Shown: positions 7,490 to 14,335, counted from the stretch's first letter. The stretch: 17,173 nt of DNA from Actinomycetes bacterium (GCA_023460175.1 JAEWRC010000184.1:1-17173), one strand, 5' to 3'. A program made the numbers and translations. Notes: a model not told the origin generated them from the sequence alone.

Positions 7490-7620
7490 GGGATTTCCTG
7501 ACGCCCGCGGGATTTCCTGACGCACGCGGCATTCCTGACGCACGCGGCATTCCTGACGCACGGGGATTTCCTGGCGCCCGCGCGCAGCTTCCTGGCGCGC
7601 CTTCGTAATTTCGTGGCGCA
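7490..7620. repeat. Degenerate 18-21 bp direct repeats between convergent genes
   Basis: Seven copies of a unit like GGATTTCCTGACGCACGC lie head to tail. The TTCCTG core (TTCGTG in the last) starts at 7495, 7514, 7532, 7550, 7568, 7589 and 7610, giving steps of 19, 18, 18, 18, 21 and 21 bp. Units 3 and 4 are nearly identical; the outer units diverge. There are no unique spacers, so this is not a CRISPR array. It fills most of the gap between the end of cwlM and the end of the GNAT gene. Function is unknown. Confidence 0.8.
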
Positions 7621-7641
7621 CACCGGATTGCCCGGCTCTGA

Positions 7642-7665
7642 GCGACACTCCCCCGGGGTTGTCGC
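7642..7665. terminator. Candidate bidirectional hairpin terminator
   Basis: GCGACA (7642-7647) pairs with TGTCGC (7660-7665), and the stem can continue after one mismatch through a TCCC/GGGG inner stem. It sits between the convergent cwlM and GNAT genes, where a terminator serving both strands is expected. No U-tract follows on either strand, which is common in mycobacteria but leaves the call uncertain. Confidence 0.4.
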
Positions 7666-7696
7666 GCGAAGGTGGGCACCAAGACCAACGCGGCAT

Positions 7697-8425
7697 TCAG
7701 CCGCCGTTGCCCGCCCCGACCGGCTGGCTCAGTTCCGCCGAGTTCAACAGCCGCTCCAGCGCGGCCTCGACCTCGGCCTTCCAGCCCAGCCCCTTGTCGA
7801 GCTCGAGGCGCAGCCGCGGGAAGTAGCGGTGCGGCGAAACCACGACGAACCCGACCTCGGTCAGGAAGTCGGCATCGATCATGCAGTGCTCGAACGAGCA
7901 TTCACCGAGCGCCTGCACGGACGCCGCGGTCGCCGGATCGGTGCCGGCCGGATCGATGGTGCCGGCCTCGGCGGTGCGCCCGAACGCCTCGAGCGCGCGT
8001 ACCCCGCGGCGGACCAGCTCGGCGACCACCTGGGCGATCAACGTGTGTGGCAAGCCGTCGGATTCCCAACCCGGCTCCACCCCCATCGAGGTGAGCAGGA
8101 CCGCGTCGGCGCCGACGGGACCGGTCGGCATCCGTTGCGCGCGCGGCACGGCGTTCGGGGGCGCGTACAGGATGTAGCCCGCACACGGCGCCTCGTCGGC
8201 GCCGGCGTCGTCGGCGGGCGCGGGCCCGGCCAACGCGACCTGTCCGCACGACCCCCACTCGAGCATGACCATCGACAGCCACGCTTCCTTCTCGAACTCC
8301 GGGTCGGTCAGGTGATCGTCGCGGCCCACGATGTCCGGATCGACCTCCCAGAACACGCACCGGCGGGCGTGCTTGGGCAACTGCTCGAAAGCTTCGAGCC
8401 GAAGCGGCGAGATACGAGCCGACAC
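7697..8425 (-). CDS. GNAT-family N-acetyltransferase-like protein (Rv3916c type)
   Basis: The 242-residue protein starts with GTG at 8425. I recognise it by position (the conserved hypothetical between cwlM and parB in mycobacteria) and by a GNAT-like plan: an N-terminal CVFWEVDP strand, an AGYILYAPP strand, a VLLTSMGVEP strand followed by a helix (GLPHTLIAQVVAELVRRGVRALEAFG) in the acetyl-CoA-binding position, and a C-terminal FLTEVGFVVVSPHRYFPRLRLEL segment typical of the GNAT end. Acidic Ala-rich insertions occur near residues 70 and 150. The substrate is unknown. It is convergent with cwlM and separated from parB upstream by 206 nt, so it is probably not in the parAB transcript. A GAAAGG about 12 nt ahead of the GTG is a modest ribosome site. 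The fold assignment is fairly sure; enzymatic activity is inferred. Confidence 0.85.
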   Translation of the reverse strand: MSARISPLRLEAFEQLPKHARRCVFWEVDPDIVGRDDHLTDPEFEKEAWLSMVMLEWGSCGQVALAGPAPADDAGADEAPCAGYILYAPPNAVPRAQRMPTGPVGADAVLLTSMGVEPGWESDGLPHTLIAQVVAELVRRGVRALEAFGRTAEAGTIDPAGTDPATAASVQALGECSFEHCMIDADFLTEVGFVVVSPHRYFPRLRLELDKGLGWKAEVEAALERLLNSAELSQPVGAGNGG

Positions 8426-8473
8426 TAGGTTTTCAGGCCTTTCTGCCAGGCCGCGGTGCGCGGCAGCCCCTCC

Positions 8474-8479
8474 AGAATA
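8474..8479 (-). promoter_or_regulatory. Candidate -10 element for the GNAT gene
   Basis: On the minus strand TATTCT (8479 to 8474) fits TANNNT and lies about 48 nt ahead of the GTG start. No TTGACA-like partner is clear; GGGAAC occurs at 8499-8494 but is too close to be its -35. The 206-nt gap to parB (8426-8631) also contains GCTGCTG-CA-CAGCAGC (8529-8544) and GTCAC-A-GTGAC (8591-8601) inverted repeats of unknown role. Confidence 0.3.
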
Positions 8480-8631
8480 GGAGAGGAAGCGGAGTTCCCA
8501 CCAGTAGCGGCCGTTTTCGGCGAATCTCGCTGCTGCACAGCAGCTTTGGTGGTCGCGCCGGGCCTACGGGCGGCGCCGGACGGAGGCTGTGTCACAGTGA
8601 CGTAATTCCCCGGTATGTCCGGACCTACGTT

Positions 8632-9621
8632 TCAGCCGCTTTTTTGGTCCATCAACTCGACGATGCGCTGCAGATCCTCCACCGACCCGAACTCGACGAC
8701 GATCTTGCCCTTACGTTTGCCGAGGCTCACCGTGACGCGGGTGTCGAAGGTCCCCGACAACCGCTCAGCAACGTCCTGCAGCCCCGGCATCTGGATCGGC
8801 TTGCGCCGCGCCGGGCTGGTGGAGGTGCCGTCGTCCCGATTCGCCAGCGTCACCGCTTCCTCGGTCGCGCGGACCGACAGCCCCTCGGCAACGATGCGCG
8901 CCGCCAACTCCTCCTGCGCCTCGGCGCCGGCCTCAAGGGAGAGCAGGGCGCGCGCGTGGCCGGCCGACAGCACGCCGGCGGCGACCCGGCGCTGCACGGC
9001 GATCGGCAACCGGAGCAGTCGGATCATGTTGGTGATCAGTGGCCTCGAACGGCCGATCCGCGAAGCGAGTTCATCGTGGGTGACGCCGAACTCGTCGAGC
9101 AGCTGCTGGTAGGCCGCCGCCTCTTCCAAGGGGTTCAGCTGCACCCGATGGATGTTCTCAAGCAGGGCGTCGCGGAGAAGATTGTCGTCGGCGGTCTCGC
9201 GGACGATCGCCGGGATGGTCGCCAGGCCGGCCTCCTGCGAGGCCCGCCAGCGCCGCTCCCCCATCACCAGCTGATAGCGCACCGGTTCACGTGAAACCTC
9301 GCGGACCACGATCGGCTGCATCAGGCCGAACTCACGGATCGAGTGCACGAGTTCCGCGAGCGCTTCCTCGTCGAACACCTGGCGCGGCTGGCGCGGGTTC
9401 GGCTCGATGGTGGCCGGGTCGATCTCCCGGTACGTCGCACCCATGTCGCTCTCGGGTGCGGACGCCGCTGCCGGCGGAGTTCCGCCGCCGCCCATCAGGA
9501 CATCGGCGGCGGCCGACCCGATCTTCGGCGCGGTGGCATCCCCGTCGGCCGGCCCGGTCGGAATCAGCGAGGCCAGCCCGCGGCCCAGGCCGCCCTTGCG
9601 TTTCGATGGTGCGTTCGTCAT
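8632..9621 (-). CDS. parB: Chromosome partitioning protein ParB
   Basis: The 329-residue protein binds parS, spreads as a CTP-dependent clamp and loads SMC, helping to place the two new origins apart. The N-terminal KGGLGRGLASLI (about residues 9-20) is the ParA-contacting segment. The ParB/Srx domain follows (about 65-145) with EPNPRQPR and the CTP-binding GERRWRA (121-127), then the helix-turn-helix domain (about 165-205, THDELASRIGRSRPLITNMIRLL) and the C-terminal dimer domain. The ATG overlaps the parA stop (ATGA at 9621-9618), so translation is coupled. A degenerate parS sequence lies inside the gene, encoding VSREP at 109-113. The gene is last in the string running from rpmH, transcribed away from oriC and co-directional with the fork. 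Length is usual for the family. Confidence 0.97.
   Translation of the reverse strand: MTNAPSKRKGGLGRGLASLIPTGPADGDATAPKIGSAAADVLMGGGGTPPAAASAPESDMGATYREIDPATIEPNPRQPRQVFDEEALAELVHSIREFGLMQPIVVREVSREPVRYQLVMGERRWRASQEAGLATIPAIVRETADDNLLRDALLENIHRVQLNPLEEAAAYQQLLDEFGVTHDELASRIGRSRPLITNMIRLLRLPIAVQRRVAAGVLSAGHARALLSLEAGAEAQEELAARIVAEGLSVRATEEAVTLANRDDGTSTSPARRKPIQMPGLQDVAERLSGTFDTRVTVSLGKRKGKIVVEFGSVEDLQRIVELMDQKSG
9283..9298. other. Degenerate parS-like site inside parB
   Basis: CGGTTCACGTGAAACC matches the parS consensus TGTTTCACGTGAAACA at 13 of 16 positions, keeping the central CACGTG and the complete GAAAC half. It encodes VSREP in ParB. It could be a weaker ParB site; the two perfect sites are at 10524 and 11271. 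Confidence 0.55.
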
Positions 9622-10589
9622 GACTGTCCCTTCCCCGTGGGCGCGGCGCCCCGTTCGGCGATCTCCCGGCTGGCATCCAGATAGCTCATCGCGCCCCGGG
9701 ACCCGGGGTCGTAGTCGATGATCGTCATGCTGTAGCCGGGAGCCTCAGAGACCTTGACGCTGCGCGGGATGACCGTCCGCAGCACCTTCTCGCCGAAGTA
9801 GCGACGGACCTCCTCGGCCACCTGATCGGCGAGCTTGGTCCGACCGTCGTACATGGTCAGCAGCACCGTCGTGACGTTGAGCGCCGGGTTGAGATGCGCG
9901 CGGACCATCTCGATGTTGTTCATCAACTGCGAGACGCCCTCGAGCGCGTAGTACTCGCACTGGATCGGGATCAGCACCTCGGGCGCGGCGACGAGGGCGT
10001 TGATGGTCAACAGGCCCAGCGACGGCGGGCAGTCGATGAAGACGTAATCGAAGTCGTACTGGTCCAGATCCGCCAGCGCGGAGCGCAGCCGGTTCTCGCG
10101 GGCGACCATGCTGACCAACTCGATCTCGGCACCGGCCAGGTCGATGGTGGCCGGCACGCAGTACAGCAGCTCGCTGTGCGGACTGCGGCGCAGCGCCTCC
10201 CGCAGCGGGATCTCCCCGATCAACACCTCGTACGAGGACGGGGTGCCCGACTCGCGGCGCTCGATGCCGAGCGCGGTGCTGGCGTTGCCCTGCGGGTCGA
10301 GATCGATCACCAAGGTCTTCAAGCCCTGGACCGCCATCGCGGCCGCGAGGTTCACCGCGGTCGTGGTCTTGCCGACCCCGCCTTTCTGGTTCGCCACCGT
10401 GAAGACCCGGCGACGCGGCGGTCGCGGCAACCGCTGATTGGTGTGCAGCACCTGGGTCGCGCGTTGGGCCGCGGCCCCGATCGGGGTGTCGTACTCACCG
10501 CCGCCCTGCCCGGGTCCGCTCCATGTTTCACGTGAAACATCGGTGCGCTGTGGCCGCGGCCGGTTCATCCGTCGTTGTTCCGACGTCAT
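9618..10589 (-). CDS. parA: Chromosome partitioning ATPase ParA (Soj)
   Basis: The 323-residue deviant-Walker ATPase binds DNA nonspecifically and moves ParB-parS complexes. The deviant Walker A is KGGVGKTT at residues 69-76, with the signature first Lys; Walker A' DLDPQGNAS and Walker B DYVFIDCPPSLGLLT follow. The first 60 residues are a variable leader including VSRET (18-22), which is simply the parS site read as protein. ATG at 10589 is well supported: it overlaps the rsmG stop (ATGA) and has AGGGGAG (10600-10594) just upstream. The frame is open to 10820, but that extension only shadows rsmG. The stop overlaps the parB start. In mycobacteria ParA also interacts with Wag31 at the cell pole. 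Confidence 0.97.
   Translation of the reverse strand: MTSEQRRMNRPRPQRTDVSRETWSGPGQGGGEYDTPIGAAAQRATQVLHTNQRLPRPPRRRVFTVANQKGGVGKTTTAVNLAAAMAVQGLKTLVIDLDPQGNASTALGIERRESGTPSSYEVLIGEIPLREALRRSPHSELLYCVPATIDLAGAEIELVSMVARENRLRSALADLDQYDFDYVFIDCPPSLGLLTINALVAAPEVLIPIQCEYYALEGVSQLMNNIEMVRAHLNPALNVTTVLLTMYDGRTKLADQVAEEVRRYFGEKVLRTVIPRSVKVSEAPGYSMTIIDYDPGSRGAMSYLDASREIAERGAAPTGKGQS
10524..10539. other. parS centromere site inside parA
   Basis: TGTTTCACGTGAAACA is a perfect 16-bp palindrome identical to the consensus ParB-binding parS site; flanking A and T extend it to 18 bp (10523-10540). It lies about 6 kb from oriC, near the 5' end of parA, and encodes VSRET. A corresponding VSRET occurs in M. 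tuberculosis ParA as I recall it, so site and position seem conserved. Confidence 0.93.
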
Positions 10590-11287
10590 CGTGCTCCCCT
10601 GGTTGGCGGACGCGTTCGCCGTCCTGACTTCGGCTCCGACCGGCGGGCGGCGACGACGGTCGCCGGCGGATCCAGATAGCTCACGCCACATTTCATCACC
10701 CTCACATCGTCTGCGCCCAACGATGTCATCACACGCCGATGCTCGGTGACTTCGCTTTCGGCGCGCTCCCCCTTCAACGCCAACATCGTGCCGCCCACCC
10801 GCAACAGCGGCAGGCTCCACTTGGTCAGCTTGTCCAGGGCCGCCACCGCACGCGAGGTGACGACGTCGGCCTGGCCGTGCTCGGCGACAACCGCCTTCTC
10901 CTCCGCCCGGCCGCGCACCACAGTGACGTTCTCGAGCCCGAGGTCGGCGACGACCTCATTGAGGAAGACGGCCCGTCGGAGCAACGGCTCGACGAGAACC
11001 ACGGCGAGGTCCGGGCGGGCGATGGCCAGCGGCACTCCGGGCAGTCCGGCACCGCTGCCGATGTCCACCACCCGTTGACCCTCGGGGATCAGCTCGGCGA
11101 TCGCCGCGCTGTTGAGGAGATGGCGCTCCCACAGCCGGTCGGCTTCGCGGGGACCGATCAGTCCGCGCTCGACCCCGGCCGTCGCCAAGTACTCCGCGTA
11201 GCGCTCGGCGGTCCCCCACCCCTCGCCGAAGACCTCGCGGGCGACCGGGGGGACCGCACTCCCGCCGTCATGTTTCACGTGAAACAT
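10586..11287 (-). CDS. rsmG: 16S rRNA (guanine527-N7)-methyltransferase RsmG (GidB)
   Basis: The 233-residue methyltransferase modifies G527 of 16S rRNA using S-adenosylmethionine; loss gives low-level streptomycin resistance. The RWERHLLNS-type motif (RLWERHLLNS, 51-60) and the SAM-binding VDIGSGAGLPG (74-84) are diagnostic, followed by VEPLLRRAVFL and the TSRAVAALDKL segment. The first six residues, MFHVKH, are the parS palindrome read as protein. The ATG at 11287 is abutted directly by CGGAGG with no spacer, whereas the GTG at codon 4 (11278) is 9 nt from that site. The true start may therefore be the GTG, giving 230 residues. The stop overlaps parA. Only 50 nt separate it from jag, so it probably shares the upstream transcript. 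Confidence 0.95.
   Translation of the reverse strand: MFHVKHDGGSAVPPVAREVFGEGWGTAERYAEYLATAGVERGLIGPREADRLWERHLLNSAAIAELIPEGQRVVDIGSGAGLPGVPLAIARPDLAVVLVEPLLRRAVFLNEVVADLGLENVTVVRGRAEEKAVVAEHGQADVVTSRAVAALDKLTKWSLPLLRVGGTMLALKGERAESEVTEHRRVMTSLGADDVRVMKCGVSYLDPPATVVAARRSEPKSGRRTRPPTRGAR
11271..11286. other. parS centromere site at the start of rsmG
   Basis: This is a second perfect TGTTTCACGTGAAACA, extended to an 18-bp palindrome ATGTTTCACGTGAAACAT at 11270-11287. Its outer ATG is the annotated start of rsmG and its inner GTG is the alternative start, so bound ParB would cover the beginning of the gene. It lies 747 bp from the parA copy. Confidence 0.93.
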
Positions 11288-11337
11288 CCTCCGGGTGGTC
11301 GGGACGTCGGCGCAGAACTACATCGTTGTAAGTCAGA

Positions 11338-11910
11338 TCAGTCGGGCAGGATGACGACGCGGCGCGACGGCTCCACGCCCTCGCTCTCGCTGTGCACGCC
11401 GTCGACCGCGGCCACCGCGTCGTGCACGATCTTCCGCTCGAACGGCGTCATCGGCGCGAGCTGCTCGCGCTCGCCGGAGTCCAGCACCCGCCGGGCCAGC
11501 TTGTCGCCGAGCGCGGCCAACTCGTCGCGCCGCCGGCGGCGCCAGCTCGCGACGTCCAGCATCAGCCGGCTGCGCTCCCCCGTCTTCTGGTGCACGGCCA
11601 GCCGGGTCAGCTCCTGCAGCGCATCGAGCACCTCGCCCTTGCGGCCCACGAGCTTCTCCAAGTCGTCGCCGCCGTCGATGCTGACGATCGCGCGGTTGCC
11701 CTCGACGTCCAGATCGATGTCGCCGTCGAAGTCCAACAGGTCAAGCAATTCCTCGAGGTAGTCGCCGGCGATCTCGCCCTCGGCGACCAAGCGCTCCTCG
11801 AGATCGTTGCCCTTCGCCTCGCCGGCGTCGGCGGGCTGGGTGGCCTCGTTCTCGGCGGCCTCGTTGGTCTCGGCGGCGTCGGTGGCTGTGGTGTCGGTCG
11901 TGTCAGTCAT
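11338..11910 (-). CDS. jag: Jag/KhpB-like RNA-binding protein (KH and R3H domains)
   Basis: The 190-residue protein has an acidic Thr/Glu-rich N-terminus (about 1-45), a KH domain (about 50-120) with the GxxG loop as VGRKGEVLDALQELTRLAV, and an R3H single-strand nucleic-acid-binding domain at the C-terminus with PFERKIVHDAV and SEGVEPSRRVVI. It lacks the Jag-N domain found in Firmicutes, as is usual in mycobacteria. The ATG at 11910 (MTDTTDTTATD) is preferred; a TTG at 11931 would add seven residues but has no ribosome site. GAGAGGGA lies a little far (about 14 nt) from the ATG. It follows yidC by 54 nt, the conserved yidC-jag pairing, and precedes rsmG by 50 nt. Its probable role is RNA binding connected with envelope or cell-division control; direct targets are not evident. 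Confidence 0.93.
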   Translation of the reverse strand: MTDTTDTTATDAAETNEAAENEATQPADAGEAKGNDLEERLVAEGEIAGDYLEELLDLLDFDGDIDLDVEGNRAIVSIDGGDDLEKLVGRKGEVLDALQELTRLAVHQKTGERSRLMLDVASWRRRRRDELAALGDKLARRVLDSGEREQLAPMTPFERKIVHDAVAAVDGVHSESEGVEPSRRVVILPD

Positions 11911-11964
11911 GTGTTCTCGGGTCCCTCTCAAATCACCGTGGGGTGGTATCGGTGCGCTGGCTTG

Positions 11965-13158
11965 TCAGCGCTTACGTTTCTTCGGCTTCGCGCCGGGGCG
12001 CGGATTACGGTTGGCGGTGCCGCCCGCCTTGGCCTGACCGCCCTTCGCCTGACCGCCCTTGGCCGCAGCCTTAGGGGTCTGCTTCTGGGCGGGCTGCTTC
12101 TCGGGGTCCTGCTTCTGCGGCGCCGGCGACTCCGTGGCCGCGGCGTCCGCCTGGGTCTCGGTGGCAGCCTCGGTATCGGCGCCGTCCTCGGTCACCGTCG
12201 TGGCGGCGTTCGCCGCGCCGGCCGTCGCGGACTTCTTGCGCTTGGCCGGCTTGGCGCCGGGGGCGGGGGCGTTCGCCGACCGGCGCTCGATCGCCTCCTG
12301 CTTCTTGGCTTCTTCTTCCTGCTCGATCTTGCCGAACACGTAGTGCTGCTGACCGAAGGTCCAGACGTTGTTGGCGAACCAGTACAGGATGATCGCCAGG
12401 GGCAGGAACGGACCGCCGACGACGACGCCCAGCGGGAAGACGTACAGCGCGAGCTTGTTCATGATCGCGGTCTGCGGGTTGGCGGCGGCCTCCGGGCTCT
12501 GCCGCGAGATCGAGGCCCGGCTGTTGAAGTAGGTGGCGACACCGGCCGCGATCATGACCGGAACACCGACCGCGATCAGTGCGGTCCGGCTGAAGTGACC
12601 GAACTGGGTGAACGCCTCGAGACCGGTCGACTGGGTCATCCACGCGCCGAGCGGGGCGCCGAACAGGTTCGCGTCCAGGAAGTTGCCGACGTCCTGAGCG
12701 CTGAAGAAGTAGTTGGGCAGCGACCGGTTGACGTCGACGGGCAGGTGCTGGGCGCCGATGCCGAACCCACCGGTGCGGTTGAACGACCGCAGCACGTGGA
12801 ACAGGCCGATGAATACCGGGATCTGCGCCAGCATGGGCAGGCAGCCGAGGATCGGGTTGAACCCGTGTTCCTTCTGCAGCTTCTGCATCTCCAGCGCCAT
12901 CCGCTGGCGGTCCTTGCCGTACTTCTTCTGCAGCGCCTTGATCTGCGGCTGCAGCTCCTGCATCTGCCGGGTGGTGCGGATCTGCCGGACGAACGGCTTG
13001 TAGAGCAGCGCGCGCAGGCTGAAGACCAGGAACACCACCGACAGCGCCCAGGCGAAGAAGTTCGTCGGACCCAGCAGCAGCGCGAAAAGCTTGTACCAGA
13101 GCCACATGATCCCCGACACGGGGTAGTAGATGATGTCGAGGCTTGCCCAGTTAAACAT
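11965..13158 (-). CDS. yidC: Membrane protein insertase YidC (Oxa1 family)
   Basis: The 397-residue membrane protein inserts and folds other membrane proteins, with SecYEG or alone. It is the short Gram-positive-like form without a large periplasmic domain. The first helix is around FALLLGPTNFFAWALSVVFL; the groove arginine occurs in VFSLRALLYKPF. The cytoplasmic coiled hairpin (IRTTRQMQELQPQIKALQKK onwards) and the NPILGCLPMLAQIPVFIGLF helix are family hallmarks, and further helices follow to about residue 270. The long tail (about 275-397) is charged, Ala/Gln/Lys-rich and ends in KPKKRKR, which probably helps bind ribosomes. ATG at 13158 overlaps the end of yidD by 8 nt. A small in-frame repeat (KGGQA twice) occurs in the tail. 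Confidence 0.96.
   Translation of the reverse strand: MFNWASLDIIYYPVSGIMWLWYKLFALLLGPTNFFAWALSVVFLVFSLRALLYKPFVRQIRTTRQMQELQPQIKALQKKYGKDRQRMALEMQKLQKEHGFNPILGCLPMLAQIPVFIGLFHVLRSFNRTGGFGIGAQHLPVDVNRSLPNYFFSAQDVGNFLDANLFGAPLGAWMTQSTGLEAFTQFGHFSRTALIAVGVPVMIAAGVATYFNSRASISRQSPEAAANPQTAIMNKLALYVFPLGVVVGGPFLPLAIILYWFANNVWTFGQQHYVFGKIEQEEEAKKQEAIERRSANAPAPGAKPAKRKKSATAGAANAATTVTEDGADTEAATETQADAAATESPAPQKQDPEKQPAQKQTPKAAAKGGQAKGGQAKAGGTANRNPRPGAKPKKRKR
12028..12063 (-). repeat. In-frame 15-bp repeat in the yidC tail
   Basis: A 15-bp unit around GCCTGACCGCCCTT occurs twice in succession and encodes KGGQA-KGGQA in the basic tail of YidC. Copy number could vary without shifting the frame. Confidence 0.6.
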
Positions 13159-13462
13159 GCAACTCGTTCCTGCCGTCGGCGGCGTGAGGGTCGGGCGACT
13201 GGTGATCGCGCGGGTGTCGCTCGGGTATTGGGTCCCATCCTCCCCGATGCCACGGACCGCACTTCGCGAGGCGGACCGTGGCCAGCCAGCCGCCGCGGAT
13301 CAACCCGAACTCGGTCAGGGCCTCGACGGCGTATTGACTACAGGTCGGCATGAATCGACACGTGGGCAGCCGCAGCGGGGACACCATGTGTCGGTAGAGC
13401 TGGATGACGAACACCACGGTGCGCACCGGCGCGGTGCGGAGACGGCGGAGACGGGACCTCAT
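13151..13462 (-). CDS. yidD: Membrane protein insertion efficiency factor YidD
   Basis: This small 103-residue protein carries the two signatures of the YidD family: CRFMPTCSQYAVEAL (cysteines near 35 and 40) and CGPWHRGGWDPIP. An amphipathic N-terminal helix (RTVVFVIQLYRHMVSPL) would lie on the inner membrane face. The family assists YidC-dependent insertion. ATG at 13462 overlaps the rnpA stop (ATGA), and the stop codon lies 8 nt inside the start of yidC, so all three genes are packed for coupled translation. Length is normal. The C-terminal HPRDHQSPDPHAADGRNELHV is a variable tail. Confidence 0.95.
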   Translation of the reverse strand: MRSRLRRLRTAPVRTVVFVIQLYRHMVSPLRLPTCRFMPTCSQYAVEALTEFGLIRGGWLATVRLAKCGPWHRGGWDPIPERHPRDHQSPDPHAADGRNELHV

Positions 13463-13815
13463 CGTCGCGCGTTCATCAGGTCGTGGGTGCGGCGCAGCCC
13501 GGACACCAGTTGTTGCCGCAACCGCGGCGAGGCCGCGTCTCGGCTACCCGGGAGGGCGCGGATCACCACGCGTTCGGTGGGATCCAGATCGCTCAGCACG
13601 GTTTTCGCCACATGCCGAAGTCGCCGCGCCACGCGGTGGCGCTCGACCGCGGAGCCGACGGACTTGCCGACGACCAAACCGATCAGGGGACCAGCGGCAC
13701 CGTGGGGATCGCGACGACGATGAACAACGAGATCCGGCTGTGCGGCTCGCACCCCTTGCTTGACCGTCGCGCCGAACTCGGTTGACCGGGTCATCCGGTA
13801 CTGCGCGGGGAGCAC
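13459..13815 (-). CDS. rnpA: Ribonuclease P protein component
   Basis: This basic 118-residue protein pairs with the RNase P RNA (not in the window) to cut the 5' leader from pre-tRNAs. The RNase P signature is seen as GKSVGSAVERHRVARRLRHV, the actinobacterial version of the RNR motif. MTRSTEFGATVKQGVRA at the N-terminus is the usual beginning. The GTG at 13815 was chosen because it gives a standard N-terminus (VLPAQYRM). It lies 19 nt after rpmH and overlaps yidD, the conserved rpmH-rnpA-yidD-yidC order. Confidence 0.95.
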   Translation of the reverse strand: MLPAQYRMTRSTEFGATVKQGVRAAQPDLVVHRRRDPHGAAGPLIGLVVGKSVGSAVERHRVARRLRHVAKTVLSDLDPTERVVIRALPGSRDAASPRLRQQLVSGLRRTHDLMNARR

Positions 13816-13834
13816 GTCAGGCGCCCGAGCAGAC

Positions 13835-13978
13835 TCAGGCCGTCAGCGAACGACGTCCCTTACGCCGCCGGCCGGTTACGATCGCGCGCCCAGCACGCGT
13901 CCGCATCCGCAGGCGGAATCCATGCACCCGTGCGCGACGCCGATTGTTCGGCTGGAATGTCCGCTTGCCCTTGGCCAC
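13835..13978 (-). CDS. rpmH: 50S ribosomal protein L34
   Basis: A short gene of 47 codons plus stop, read on the minus strand from GTG at 13978 to TGA at 13837-13835. The product begins with [20 protein letters not shown] and continues with [20 protein letters not shown], the near-invariant L34 sequence, then ends GRRSLTA. It is a component of the large ribosomal subunit bound to 23S rRNA. A clear ribosome site GAGGAG (13994-13989 region) stands about 8 nt ahead. It is the first gene of the leftward string and has a sigma-A-type promoter about 160 nt upstream. Confidence 0.97.
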
Positions 13979-13990
13979 GGCTGTATCTCC

Positions 13991-14083
13991 TCATTGCGTT
14001 TGGCCGCCACATCCGCCCGCAGGCCTCTCTGGCAGCCCTTGGTAAGTTCTGCGGTCTTGCTTCGTAACCGGCGCGCTCCGCAT
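13991..14083 (-). CDS. Possible leader ORF ahead of rpmH (30 residues)
   Basis: ATG at 14083 is preceded by GGAG three bases away and opens a 30-codon frame (MRSAPVTKQDRRTYQGLPER, then PAGGCGGQTQ) that stops with TGA at 13993-13991. That stop lies in the rpmH ribosome site, as TGAGGAG. The ORF falls inside the predicted rpmH leader. I do not recognise the peptide and the ribosome site is too close to be ideal. It may be chance in a long leader. Confidence 0.25.
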   Translation of the reverse strand: MRSAPVTKQDRRTYQGLPERPAGGCGGQTQ

Positions 14084-14099
14084 GATCTCCGCGGAGATC
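14084..14099. promoter_or_regulatory. Perfect 16-bp palindrome in the rpmH leader
   Basis: GATCTCCGCGGAGATC is a perfect palindrome about 105 bp ahead of rpmH and about 38 nt after the predicted transcription start. It could be a dimeric repressor's operator or, in the mRNA, a hairpin; the right arm also supplies the GGAG ahead of the possible leader ORF. Confidence 0.5.
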
Positions 14100-14143
14100 G
14101 TTCGGGTTCGCAGCCGTATCGCCGACTTCCGGGCGACTGTTCG

Positions 14144-14172
14144 AGGGTACTGACACGAATTCGCTGGGTCAA
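14144..14172 (-). promoter_or_regulatory. Sigma-A-type promoter of the rpmH operon
   Basis: On the minus strand TTGACC (14172-14167), a 17-nt spacer and TACCCT (14149-14144) form a good housekeeping promoter. The start would be near 14137, giving a leader of about 160 nt before the rpmH GTG. It stands back to back with the dnaA promoter, with about 165 bp between them. Confidence 0.65.
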
Positions 14173-14335
14173 ACCTGGGAAGTACACCCCGCGACGGCTC
14201 CGCGGCCCGCCCCGGATCCCCCGCCAGAGCAGGCCGTCCTGGGCCGATCCTTCCCGGACAGAGCCTCGCCGACCACAACAACGCCTCCCCCGTCCACGGT
14301 CCGACAAGAACGTTTCCATCAATGTTGCAGAACGG

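Noticed and set aside
7490..7620. Repeats considered as a CRISPR array
   Set aside because: Units are contiguous at 18-21 bp without unique spacers, and no cas gene is present.
11392..13353. A 653-codon plus-strand frame opposite jag and yidC
   Set aside because: It crosses two well-supported genes in antisense and encodes a low-complexity Leu/Arg/Gly-rich product; no ribosome site or motif supports it.
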